Of a stretch of 16,892 bases of DNA, positions 1 through 7,722 are shown in pieces. The notes under the pieces are model-generated. The model was not told the origin of the DNA and ran no database searches. It saw nothing but the letters and a program-made list of their open reading frames with translations. The stretch spans positions 91,761 through 108,652 of the forward strand of contig MU070072.1 of NCBI GenBank assembly GCA_002284615.2. Reading direction: 5' to 3'. Origin of the DNA: Dunaliella salina (Eukaryota; Chlorophyta; Chlorophyceae; Chlamydomonadales; Dunaliellaceae). The position numbers were made by a program, and so were the translations under genes. The stretch's first letter is position 1. The number at the start of each line of letters is the position of its first letter.

Positions 1-1415
1 CAGATAGGGAGTGGGCATGCAAGTGCGCTGCGTGTGGTGCCAGGGTGCTTGCCTAGGAATGGTATCATATGCTTGCTTCAAGTCAATGAATGCCATATAA
101 TGCAGCCTGCTGGGCTGCCCTGTTTTTAACGTGCGTAATGTATGCTGTAAATGCCGCAAAATGTAAATAGGCTGTATTGCGGCCAAGAAAGGAACCGAAC
201 TGAGTGTCTCGGATCTTTTTTTATGCATCGCACCATTCTGTCACAAGTGAATTGCATACATGCGATACATAGTGCCATTGACCATTTGTACGCGGATGGA
301 ACACTGTAGCACACTTAAAAAAGGGGGCAGCCACACAATCAAAGCCTGGTGATGCACACCATCTCATTTTCCCAATTTGCTCAGCAACAAGCCTCTGCAA
401 CAGCCGTAGGCGGAACAATTTCATTTGCAAAAGGCATCCAATAAATTATGCTCACCATGTCCAGGAGAGCCTCGTTATTATGATGCGGCCCAGAGGCACT
501 GCAAAACTCCTTGCAGACAAACCAACACCCACACGAGCAACACGAGCAACTTGAGCTACAGCCTAAGGTCAGAAATGGACACTCAAATACAAGACCCATA
601 CAGTCTGTGCTACTGGCATGCGATGTGTGTGCATAGATTGCCTGAGCATCATGCTGAAAGCATGTAAAGCAGGATCCTCTGCATACAATCTGATTGGGGT
701 TGATTCCCTCATATCACTCGTTTCAAAGTTTCTTGTTTCTAAGTTAGACCACTGTACACTCGTTTCTTAGTTTCTCGTTTCTAAGTTTGACCAACTAACC
801 TGGATTTTCTTCCGCTTCCGCACTACCTCACAAGCATGTACTGGTTGCCCAGTTTGGACCGCCATTCTCTGCGCCTGCCATGTTTCTTTACAAGCAATGT
901 CAAACCAAGGGGGGCTGTGAGCCCCTTTCTGCTTAGTATGCAATGGAGCGCAGACATGAGCATGCCTTGACATGCCAACTCTGTAGTCCCTCAGCCTGCA
1001 CAATCATAGATCTCGAGCAAAAACATGCAATCTCATGATCCTCAGCTGCAAGTGCTCAATCAAATTGGTCTGCAGTTCAACATTCTCTGGAAGTACCTTA
1101 GCAGAGGCTTCGGTACACTCTGGTCGCAATACCAAAACCAGCCTGCTTCCACACACCCCCGGCTTGCATGCATGACCACAGTTCCAAGCCCAATCTGCAT
1201 TCCTCAAGCCGGTGCCAGAAACTTGAAAAGACATTCATTGTACAATGGTCGCTAAAATGCCGGACCTCCATAATCCACGCGCTCAGCTGCTCAGCTGCTC
1301 TGAAAAACTTTTCTGGCATGACAGCATCTGAAACCTCACTCATCCTGCCGATTCTAGCAATTAAATTGCCACACAGAAGCACATGCGGGGCCACCTGAGG
1401 GGCATGCACAACCTC
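1..1415. other. Unassigned region, no gene recognised
   Basis: Only short open frames occur here (the longest near 110 codons) and they overlap on both strands without any recognisable domain. I see no RNA gene. The identifiable structures are a two-unit tandem repeat at 715-797 and a small perfect hairpin at 911-925 (GGGGCT, loop GTG, AGCCCC). The right edge is the 3' tail of element H. Confidence 0.6.
715..797. repeat. 42-bp tandem repeat, two units
   Basis: Unit 1 is 715-756 and unit 2 is 757-797. Both begin CACTCGTTTC and share TTTCTAAGTT followed by AGACCA or TGACCA. Inside each unit a shorter motif, GTTTCxxAGTTTC, is itself repeated, so the array looks like slippage of a 20-bp subrepeat. 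No function can be read from it. Confidence 0.75.
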
Positions 1416-1530
1416 TGAAAGCAAGAACTCTACATGGCATAAACACTCTCCCTACATCAATTAAGGAAAAGGAGACATATTGGCCCCAAAGAGCCGTAAG
1501 TCCCTCCACAACGTTTGACAGAGAAGGCTA

Positions 1531-1611
1531 ATGGGGATGTGGAGGATCGCTAGAAGCACTGGCTTCAAAACCTGGCTGTGAAGGACTCTTGTTTGTTGTC
1601 AATTGCGCATC
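1531..1611 (-). pseudogene. Element H, C-terminal end of the polyprotein
   Basis: Reading the minus strand, and allowing a frameshift, I see AIDNKQES, HSQVLKP and ASSDPPHPH, then a TAG stop at 1528-1530. The other copies show RAIENKN, HSQALEP and SSNPPDPH at the same place, so this is the extreme C-terminus of the RNase H/RLE polyprotein. The stop right after the last histidine agrees with the plus-strand copy P and marks the ancestral end of the protein. The reading frame is broken and cannot be functional. Confidence 0.75.
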
Positions 1612-1965
1612 TAGCTTTCTCATGACACTGCTGCAGTTGCAGCTCAACGTGCTGTGTGCAAACTTCATGGTGCAGTCTTTTCAAGAAAGCCTCGACTTGT
1701 TTGTCCGCCTTTCCTTGCCGTGGCATGTCAGTGCTGCCGATTTCAGTTTCCTATCCGATGGCTTCCCTGTTGCTCTATTGTTGTTACATCTGTGCCAGAT
1801 AGACATTTCCCCCTTGCTTAATGCTTCCTATCTTCCATGGACCTTGCTAATGGTGCAATTGCAGCTTTTTGTACTTTGGACAGATCAATTTGTAATTTCT
1901 ATGCCGAGCAGTCAAACCTCCTGGCTGAAGGCTAAAGCCACATGAACCCTAACTAATTGCGCATC
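1601..1965. mobile_element. Unclassified 343-bp insertion with 11-bp target duplication
   Basis: The 11-mer AATTGCGCATC occurs at 1601-1611 and at 1955-1965, exactly where the H protein sequence is interrupted (YAHNLVTT on one side, AIDNKQES on the other). The unique insert is 1612-1954. It has no obvious terminal inverted repeat and no TTTTC tail. The plus strand is open for 117 codons across the insert and its junction, and the minus strand gives a charged peptide with several stops. Neither resembles a family I recognise. It is probably a retroposed fragment or a SINE-like element. Confidence 0.7.
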
Positions 1966-2062
1966 AAGTGGTTACGAGATTGTGAGCATACCAAAAAAGA
2001 AAATGAAAGAAAAGTCTACGTGAGCCTGAGGCCGCGTGCGTTAAGGGAAGGTCCACTAACTA

Positions 2063-2085
2063 ACAAGCTAGCAAGCTAGCAAGGT
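2063..2085. repeat. AAGCTAGC short tandem repeat in the 3' region of G
   Basis: The 3' untranslated region of G has two AAGCTAGC units followed by a degenerate third (AAGGTAGC). The related stump at 4182-4257 has only one, so the expansion is specific to this copy. Confidence 0.6.
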
Positions 2086-2832
2086 AGCAGTGGCCTTACC
2101 AGAAAGCCCTCAGAACATACACTAGACACAGCTAGCCTAGGAGAGAGCCAGAAGCAGATCCAATGGGGATCTGGAGGGTTGCTGCTTGCGATGCCTCTGG
2201 ACGCTCGGACTCTTCTTCTCCCATCCTCCACCGCCGCGTGTCCAGCAGACCCCCTCCCAAAAGCCCCTTGAAAGCAAAGAGCATGTCTGGTGTTTTTGAT
2301 AGAGATTAATCTTTGGATGGCATGGTCCCCAAGCTTGACTGCTAGCGATCTGGCTTTTTGTTTGGTCAGGCCCAGATCTATAAGGGGTGTGATTGTATGC
2401 TCATTGTAAATGGTATCGGCCACACAAATTATGATGTGTAAAGTAACTTTGTTATTCCTGTTTGGATTTCTGGAGCTGCGGGTTTTAAGTCTGGTTAAAG
2501 TGAGAATGTTAAGTCATTGCACGCTCTAGAGTGATGAAGGGGTTTGTGTCGCGGCAGAATTTTAGTTCAATAAGATGTATGTCCCTGTCTTGAGGAAGGA
2601 TCTTGGAAGGATCAAGGTGAGTTTGTCTGCCTGGACGAAGGCGCACAGAGATAGCACCAGGGCGGGTGTGGTGCCGGGCAGGGGAGCCAGTACCATTCGA
2701 GAAAACCCAGTCTGGCATTGCTCTTGATATGTTTTCAGGGATGTGTATGCCCTGATCCAGGAGTCTCTCGTAACTGCAGCCATCATACCATAAAGGATGA
2801 GCCATAACAGCCTTTACTGAGGGCTTTTCCAC
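2076..2832 (-). pseudogene. Element G, restriction-like endonuclease (RLE) and C-terminus
   Basis: This is the DNA-nicking module expected of RLE-type non-LTR elements, with a PD-(D/E)XK-like core. The first half shows RPGAISV at about 2644-2664. Copies H and D have PDAN and PDAV here, so the catalytic Asp has become Gly in G. The second half shows DRDIHLIELKFC, with HLIELKFC at 2554-2577, keeping the Glu and Lys. After a frame change the C-terminal segment (up to 2423) reads TIYNEHTITPLIDLGL and then SSNPPDPH. The usual stop after PDPH is replaced by Trp, so the frame runs on to 2076. I read it as a former nuclease, inactive in this copy. The assignment rests on motif spacing and on the four parallel copies in the window. 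Confidence 0.7.
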
Positions 2833-3390
2833 AAAGACTTAGGGCTGTATTGTGTCTGTTGGTGTGCATCCCGCTCATTGTTGAGTTTGTACATCTGAGG
2901 AGTATGTGGTTAAAGCTATTCATATCATCACATAGTGGGCATCTTCCATCACTGGAAGATTTGAATTTGAAGGCATGTCTCTGATTGTACAGTATATCTG
3001 TACGATACTTCATAAAATTTATTTGCTGTTCGAGGGTAATTCCTGGATTTTTCCAGAAGGAGTTGCTGATCTCTTTGTTAGCAAGTTGTAAAGTTGGGTT
3101 GCGAGATTCAGTGTTTGCAATGGTGGCTGGTAGAGAGCATCATTCAGTATCTGCCATCTCTGGTAGTGGTGGCCAGAGGTGTCAGCAGAGCCAAGCTTGT
3201 GTTTCTTGTGCATGTGTGCTTTGTCGTCCAGGTTGGTGAGGTAGTGCATCGGGAAAGCGTGGGAGCGGTGCTTGCCATCATCTCGTGAGGAGGAGGTCTT
3301 CAATGAAAGCCAATAAAAATTGTGGAAAGGGTTCCTGGCATCTGGAAGTGCAATGTCTATGGTGTCTGAAAGGGCTGCGGTGCAAGCGCA
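2783..3390 (-). pseudogene. Element G, HKLG segment and CCHC zinc knuckle
   Basis: Directly after RNase H the frame 3303-3019 contains LPDA, FHNFYW (just upstream), then YLTNLDDKAHMHKKHKLGSA. Element D has the matching YLPNLRDAIKSRMHSKHKLG. The next frame (3013-2783) holds YRTDILYNQRHAFKFKSS and then a zinc-knuckle pattern C-x2-C-x7-H-x4-C at 2891-2941. Zinc knuckles in this position between the RT/RNase H part and the RLE are a known feature of RLE-type elements and probably bind nucleic acid. A stop and a frame change at 3019 break the two parts apart. Confidence 0.7.
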
Positions 3391-3800
3391 AGCATCAGCT
3401 CCCTTATTTCCTATAATGCCATAGTGGGCTCTGACTTTCTAGAAATGGATATGGTGGGGGAAGTGCTCTATTATGGTTGATTTTGCAAGAATGAGCTCTG
3501 CACGTAGGTGATACCTCATGCGCATTGGATTCAGGGTTTGTTTAGAAATCTGGCAGAGGCATTATGCACTATCAGTAGCAATTTCAGTATGCTCGGGTTG
3601 GCGTGCCACAAGGAAACCCACAAGTTCTGCTCTGATAATGGTTTTGGTGGGCCCATGGCCATTGGGTTATATGTGCAGTTGCAAGTGTTGGGAGGATGGA
3701 GTTGTGTCCTTTCCCGGTTTATAAACGCCCGAGCCGGAAAGTCGTGGAGAGTCATTTTTTTTGTTTAATTACACTGCCGTCAGTGTAGGCGATTTCTCTC
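3391..3800 (-). pseudogene. Element G, RNase H domain
   Basis: RNase H would remove the RNA strand of the RNA/DNA hybrid during retrotransposition. The sequence shows the full series of motifs: IAYTDGS with Asp at 3779-3781, GSGVYKPG after a frameshift, RAEL with Glu at 3625-3627, ATDS with Asp at 3571-3573, and KVRAHYGIIGNKGADA with Asp at 3394-3396. The spacing between the four acids (about 51, 18 and 59 residues) fits type I RNase H. The frame is interrupted by one frameshift (after TDGSVIKQ) and by stops after LQLHI, after ATDSA and before KVRAH. The copy is therefore inactive although every catalytic acid is still readable. Confidence 0.8.
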
Positions 3801-4049
3801 CAGTCCTTGATTTTAGGTGTGGACACTTTTTTTGTAGTTGTCAGGAATGAAGGATGCCTAGGTTGAAGGCACTTGTGTAAACAGCTATTAATTTTAGGGG
3901 GAAGTGATTGGAATTTCTGTTCCCAAGTGTTTGATGTTAGGTGTTGGTGGGCACGTAGTCGCGTTGGGTTCACAGGATCCAGGGGTAGCCAGTCAGCTGG
4001 AACATCTTGTTGGAAAAGTCCAAACCAATCTTTATTGGCGCTACCTAGT

Positions 4050-4767
4050 GCTTTTCTGGAATTTGGATTCCAGACAGCGGTGAGTTGCATAGGATAGGAA
4101 GGTGGGGTGGAATTGGGTATGGTATCAAACATTGCTGTGGTGCCTGGAATTTGATGTTTCTGGCAGGGAATTTGGCAAGCAAAAGAAAAGAAAAAGATAA
4201 GTCTACGCAAGCCAGAGGCCACGTGCATTAAGGGAAGGTCCGCTAACTAACAAGCTAGGCAAGCACTTTTGCGAGGTGTGGGTATTGGGTAAGCCAGCTC
4301 ATATAAGCATTACAGCTGAATCCTCCCCAGTGGGGCAGAAGCATGATGGTTGCAACTGGATCTGTGGTTTGGAGGGAGGAAAGCACTGCGTGGCGCAGGA
4401 GTTTAAACATTGTTTCATCATCATGTGGGGGATGGCAGAAGGAGAAGCCAGTGCAGCTTACAGAGAGAGCGTCTGTGTGCGCTCCGAAGACCTGGTCTCG
4501 GCAGTCTGTGCTAAAATAGGTGTTGTAGGCCTCGCCAAATTCAAGGGGGTTGGAAAATCGTTCCGCTAAGACCATGCACCATTGATGCAGGGCTTATTGG
4601 ATGTAAGGAGGTGTGACCAGTGTGTTAGAATCGTGGAGCTTTTTGCTTTTGGCTCAAAGGTCTTTTTGTAGAGCCTTTTGACGAGAAAGCAGTCCCATAA
4701 TTTCAGTTGCTGAATCCTGAACAGGTGGTTGAATAGTGTCATGGATGCCTGCCTTTTTGGCTGCTTC
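4050..4767 (-). pseudogene. Element G, PCIF1-like adenine methyltransferase-like region
   Basis: In the same minus-strand frame as the PHD module, after two more stops (4654-4656 and 4594-4596), lies a region that I align by eye to the catalytic part of PCIF1-type adenosine methyltransferases. It has CHPPHDDETMFKLL with HPPH at 4423-4434, in the place of the catalytic NPPF. A hydrophobic strand ending LLPHW follows (4327-4341; compare FIPEW of PCIF1). Then come SWLTQYPHLAKVLA and, across the 84-bp insertion, KFPARNIKFQAPQQ, and in another frame MQLTAVWN. The first Asn and the last aromatic residue of the motif are His here, so this copy would not be expected to catalyse. The family call is inference from motif order. 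Another Rossmann-type methyltransferase-like fold is possible. Confidence 0.5.
4174..4265 (-). mobile_element. 76-bp stump of a subfamily I element inserted into G
   Basis: The 8-mer GGCAAGCA occurs at 4174-4181 and 4258-4265. Between them is a minus-strand 3' end almost identical to that of G itself: AGCTTGTTAGTTAG, GGACCTTCCCTTAATGCACG, GCGTAGACTT and a TTTTC-type tail. Taking it out restores a continuous reading of the host protein (AKVLA joined to KFPARNIKF). It is a copy that was truncated almost at once after priming. The net insertion is 84 bp, a multiple of three, but it brings in a TAG stop at 4255-4257. Confidence 0.88.
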
Positions 4768-5933
4768 TCAGGCTTCAAGCAGGGTCACAAGTCTGTCTAC
4801 AGGGAGCATGCCAACGCACTTGCCATTGGAATTGTAGACACAGGTGCCTTCAGTAGTAGTTACCTCCGGCATTTGTGCTGGCATGGTGACCTCATCGGAT
4901 GTGTCAGGGTGAAGAGGCTCCTTCATGAGATCAACACTTCTAATGATAGCATCACATTGCCATGTTGGCATGATATCTGTCTGGGGGTTGGTAGGTTGGA
5001 AGTCAAAGGTGACATTGTTGCGAATGGCGCGGCTGGTAGTTGAGAGCCATGTAGAGTCAGATAGGCTCTGGGGGTTGCCTTCGAAGCCTTGGTTAAAAAT
5101 ATTGTCTAGGTTCATCTCATTGTGTAAGGAGTCTTCTCTTTGCTCCGGTATTTCCTCCAAGTCAAAGGCTTGCACATGAGCATTCAAGTCTGGGTGCATA
5201 TGTAACGTATCAGCAATTTCCCACTTGGGATGCCATTTCACATAGATCATTTTGCAATCTTCAGAGAAGTTGATCCTTTCCGCTTTTTGGGAGTTTGATA
5301 GTGGGGCGCACGCAGGGCAGTCCCAGTGCTGATTTGGTTTGTCCAGTGCCCAGTGATTTTGGGAGCATGCTTTGACATGAATGAGGCAGTCACAGTGGTA
5401 TGTGCGGTGGCAGGTATCACAGGTGGGCATATCGTCATGGATTTGACTTTCAAGGGTGTATTCTTTGCTTAATGGGCTCCAGCAGAGCTGGCAACATGGG
5501 TCTAGTTTAGTTCTTCTTGGTAAGTGTTTCGAATAGGCCACTTTCAGCCCATCATTTTTGAAAGTGGGCAAGGCCCACTTTTCAATGGTGACAGGGAGCC
5601 ATTGTACTTTGTATTGGACTTGCTGCTTTTCTTGAGAGGATCTCTTGTACATCCGCAAATGCCAGCCCAAGATTTTTTGATTCTCATGATTATAGCGGAA
5701 AATAGTGTTGCTAGCTTTGACTGCGCTTAACGTAGCAGCTTTGTTCTGTTTATGGTTCCAGAGCCATTGGGTGACATCAGTGCTTGGTGCACCTGGAGGT
5801 AGGGGACGTAGGGTTATAATGGGTGATATGTTGTGCTCTAGGAGTTTAATAGGATCTCGGCTCCCTCTGGGCCTCTTGCCCCCAATTGCCCCCAAGTTGT
5901 TAGGGTTGGTGTATGTTCTGTTTACAACAATTT
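4768..5933 (-). pseudogene. Element G, N-terminal PHD-finger protein region
   Basis: This is the longest open stretch of the window. The frame stays open to 6006, but the part right of 5939 belongs to element H read out of frame, so the G portion starts near 5933 and no genuine start codon can be chosen. A complete PHD finger (Cys4-His-Cys3) lies at 5308-5493: CQLC, then CDTCHRTYHCDC, then WDCPAC. It is bracketed by two similar short segments, YKVQWLPVTIEKWAL before it and IYVKWHPKWE after it, which look faintly like chromo-type strands. The rest is acidic and polar. PHD fingers usually read histone H3 tails, so a chromatin-targeting role is plausible but inferred. The frame ends at TGA 4768-4770, then continues in frame into the methyltransferase-like region, so this was one polyprotein. 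Confidence 0.75.
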
Positions 5934-5939
5934 GCATAC

Positions 5940-6460
5940 TAACTACTAATTGAATGGGCATGAAAATTATGAGCAAGCTTTGTGGCAAGTTGGTGGTCCA
6001 GACCAATTTTTGGCAATTCTAAGGGTATGCTCAAAACCCGTGTCGTTGTTGCACATTGCTATCATGGGCAATGAGTAACAACAACAAGAGTATGCTCAAT
6101 ATAACACGTTCCACCAACGGGGGACATGGTGAATGAATAGTAGTAGCTTTGGCACCAATAGCTTTGCAGAGTTCTGCATGCTGCTGCTGTGCTGCGTTCA
6201 GCTGGTATTGGGGCCTCATGTCTTTTTAACAGTACTTGGTTTCAATCAAGTGTGCATGATGTTGGTTTGCATTCAATTGATGAGGTTGTTTCAAGCGGTT
6301 AGCTGTGCTAGTCCTCAATGTGGTGCTGTGCCTGCTGCGTAAAGCATGATGTGAGCAGGAGGGAGAAACAGTGTAAGAAGCAGGTTTGGCTTTGCAAGAG
6401 GTAGCCAAGTTAGCATCTGGTCAGCTGAAGGTGAGTCTTGCTCTCATAGAAAGGTATGAG
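5940..6460 (-). pseudogene. Element H, RLE domain
   Basis: Minus strand, from the right: RARLTFS, a TGA where other copies have Arg or Gln, PDANLAT (catalytic Asp kept), then HLIETKYC at 6229-6252 (Glu and Lys kept). A frameshift follows, then EDMRPQYQLNAAQQQHAELC, ATTIHSP and, after another shift, VGGTCYIEHTL. The hairpin insert sits exactly at EHTL. Beyond it LGLDHQLATKLAHNFHAHS leads to the G insertion point. It is the same module as in G and D but belongs to subfamily II (KYCEDTRPxxQ rather than KFCxDTNP). Confidence 0.75.
6021..6098. mobile_element. Small hairpin insertion flanked by 13-bp repeats
   Basis: Near-identical 13-mers AAGGGTATGCTCA (6021-6033) and AAGAGTATGCTCA (6086-6098) flank a segment holding an imperfect inverted repeat: arms 6042-6059 and 6068-6085 pair at 15 of 18 positions around an 8-base loop. 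The 13-mer encodes part of the conserved EHTL motif of element H, so the second one is a duplicated target. It resembles a miniature foldback insertion. Confidence 0.6.
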
Positions 6461-6518
6461 GGAAGGGGGAAAAAAAGGAAGAGTTATGTTTAAGGCATAT
6501 GCAGGGATTTGGAGGTTG

Positions 6519-6590
6519 AAAAAGAAAAAAATTACATGGGCAGAGAAACTCCCCCTATATCAATATAGGAAAAGGCAACACGTTGGCTCA
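6519..6590 (-). mobile_element. Tiny 5'-truncated subfamily II 3' end
   Basis: AAAAAGAAAAAAATTACATGG followed by CAGAGAAACTCCCCCTATATC and a match to AGGAAAAGGCAACACGTTGGCTCAA reproduces the 3' untranslated region and tail of elements D and F. Similarity ends near 6590. GGAGGTTG at 6511-6518 and GGAGATGG just after 6590 could be a decayed target duplication. The left neighbour is the 5' end of H. Confidence 0.7.
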
Positions 6591-6604
6591 AGGAGATGGT
6601 TCAA

Positions 6605-7190
6605 TTTTGGCTTCTTGACTGTTGAATCCTATAGACAGAGAAATCCACCTTATTGAGCTTAAGTTCTGCTCCAACACCAAGTCTGAACAAACTCTCCTGA
6701 CTGCACATCAACATAAAAAACACCATCAAAAGCCTGCGCACAAAACCCCCCCGAGGCACACATTGCAATAACAGAGTCAAATTACTTACTAAGTTCCTTG
6801 GAATTGCTGGAACTGTTTATAACCCATATACAATTGATCCCCTTTGCAAACTTACAAGAAATGTGGATAAAAAGAAAAGGCGACCAAACTGGCAACAAAA
6901 CTCCACTGCCATGCTGCAAAAACCCTAAAAAAGTTCACAACACAAAAGACACCGTGTAATACAACAGTACCAACAATACAGAACTGGGGGCACAGGCACT
7001 GGACGGGATGGGTATAGGAAGGCCAGATGCACGCCTGGACGGAGGGCCGACAACCCACCGGATCCCCATTAGTTTTCAGAGTTCATCTCTGGGCTACTGG
7101 AGAGGCTTACAATTAGCACCAACACTGACTGTTGAGTCTTCCCTTAATGCACAATGGTTACTGTCCAGCATAGACTTTCACTCCTGACTT
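6605..7190 (+). mobile_element. Element P: plus-strand subfamily I copy, 5'-truncated
   Basis: This is the only element in the opposite orientation. Plus-strand reading gives DREIHLIELKFC (HLIELKFC 6646-6669), then the conserved LGIAGTVYNPYTIDPL from 6797 (compare VADTIYNEHTITPL in G). A shifted frame gives KEKATKLATKLHCHAAKTL, and finally DNPPDPH with a TAG stop at 7070-7072. Its 3' untranslated region holds CTTCCCTTAATGCAC and CATAGACTTTC, the subfamily I 3' signature. The tail is worn away. Confidence 0.75.
6640..7072 (+). pseudogene. Element P, C-terminal RLE remnant
   Basis: Only the second half of the nuclease core survives, with the Glu and Lys of HLIELKFC intact. The upstream RPD half is lost through 5' truncation. 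At least two frame changes separate ELKFC, the TVYNPYTI block and the final NPPDPH. The stop after PDPH is preserved here and in H, which defines the natural protein end for both subfamilies. Confidence 0.72.
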
Positions 7191-7646
7191 TGGCAGCCAA
7201 AAAGCATGTGGAGCGCACTGAAAAAATCTGCTTGCAGAAATCTTCGTCCAGAGGGAGTTCCAAGGCGACCCAGGAAGCAACAGGGAAAAGAAAGGTATGC
7301 AGGCATTGACATGAATTTCCTTCAATTTGTCACGGAGTTGACGTTCTGAGTTCTTTCTTTCTTTTTCTCATCTTTCTTTCGCTCTGGGCTCAGGCACTGC
7401 ATCCCCCTGCCACAGAGAAAAGCAGAAATAATCAATGAAGGTAAGGAGGGTCAATCTCACTGCCAGCGACGGCATCCCCGACTTGATCGGCTTGGACCTT
7501 CTGTCGCCAAATCCAGATCCTTGATCTGCACCATCTTCAAGGTAAATCGGGTTGCCATGTGTGTAGCACCACACCAGTGGGATCGGTCTTTGGACTCCAC
7601 AATAAACGGTTCCTGCTGATTTGATCCCTCGGGATTTGCCACTGAA
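7191..7646. other. Unassigned region between elements P and D
   Basis: No gene or known element recognised. A pyrimidine tract (TTCTTTCTTTCTTTTTCTC, about 7352-7372) could be the tail of an unidentified plus-strand insertion. A minus-strand frame of 105 codons (7685-7368) has no recognisable domain and runs into the tail of element D, so I do not call it. Confidence 0.5.
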
Positions 7647-7706
7647 AGAAAAGAAAAACTGGAAGAGAAACTCTCCCTGTATCAATTAAGGAAAAGGAGA
7701 CACATT

Positions 7707-7722
7707 GGCTCAAAAGAGAGCC
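7707..7722 (-). promoter_or_regulatory. 3'-UTR stem-loop of element D
   Basis: GGCTC (7707-7711) and GAGCC (7718-7722) form a perfect five-pair stem around a six-base loop. The same structure recurs in element F. Structured RNA near the 3' end is how many non-LTR reverse transcriptases recognise their template, so this may be the recognition hairpin (inference). Confidence 0.5.

Larger units (their letters stand above)
1992..5933 (-). mobile_element. Element G: LINE-like retroelement with PHD, methyltransferase-like, RNase H and RLE modules
   Basis: G lies on the minus strand inside element H. A 6-bp target duplication, GCATAC, flanks it at 1986-1991 and 5934-5939, and the H protein is contiguous once G is removed. 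The 3' end (left) has the subfamily I sequence GGACCTTCCCTTAAnGCACG, then ACGTAGACTTTTC and a T/C-rich tail. The coding order 5' to 3' is PHD finger, methyltransferase-like region, RNase H, HKLG segment, zinc knuckle, RLE, conserved C-terminus. No reverse transcriptase is visible. At least three in-frame stops and several frameshifts show it is dead. The 5' end may be truncated. An 84-bp self-type insertion lies at 4174-4257. Confidence 0.8.
1416..6518 (-). mobile_element. Element H: split LINE-like retroelement, subfamily II (host of the nest)
   Basis: H is a 5'-truncated, minus-strand copy that survives in two blocks, 6518->5940 and 1985->1416. The blocks join in the conserved C-terminal region: the right block ends at the peptide HAHS (near 5950) and the left block resumes at YAHNLVTT (1991-1968), matching the contiguous HAHSVQYAHKLVTT of element F. 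Everything between is element G. H also carries a 343-bp insert (1612-1954) and a hairpin insert (6034-6098). Its 3' end has the subfamily II untranslated region (CTCTCCC at 1446-1452, AATTAAGGAAAAGGAGACA just inside it) and a degraded purine-rich tail on the plus strand at 1416-1432. Confidence 0.8.

Noticed and set aside
1589..1945. Plus-strand 118-codon frame as a gene
   Set aside because: It starts in element H sequence and crosses an insertion junction, so it is a chance fusion.
5937..6006. Start of the PHD protein at 6006
   Set aside because: The codon there is TTG and the stretch is element H read out of frame (true peptide LGLDHQLATKL); the G element begins left of 5939.
5934..6033. 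TATGCTCA near 6026 as a partner of the sequence next to the G tail at 1985
   Set aside because: The two are in opposite orientation; the supported duplication is GCATAC at 1986-1991 and 5934-5939.
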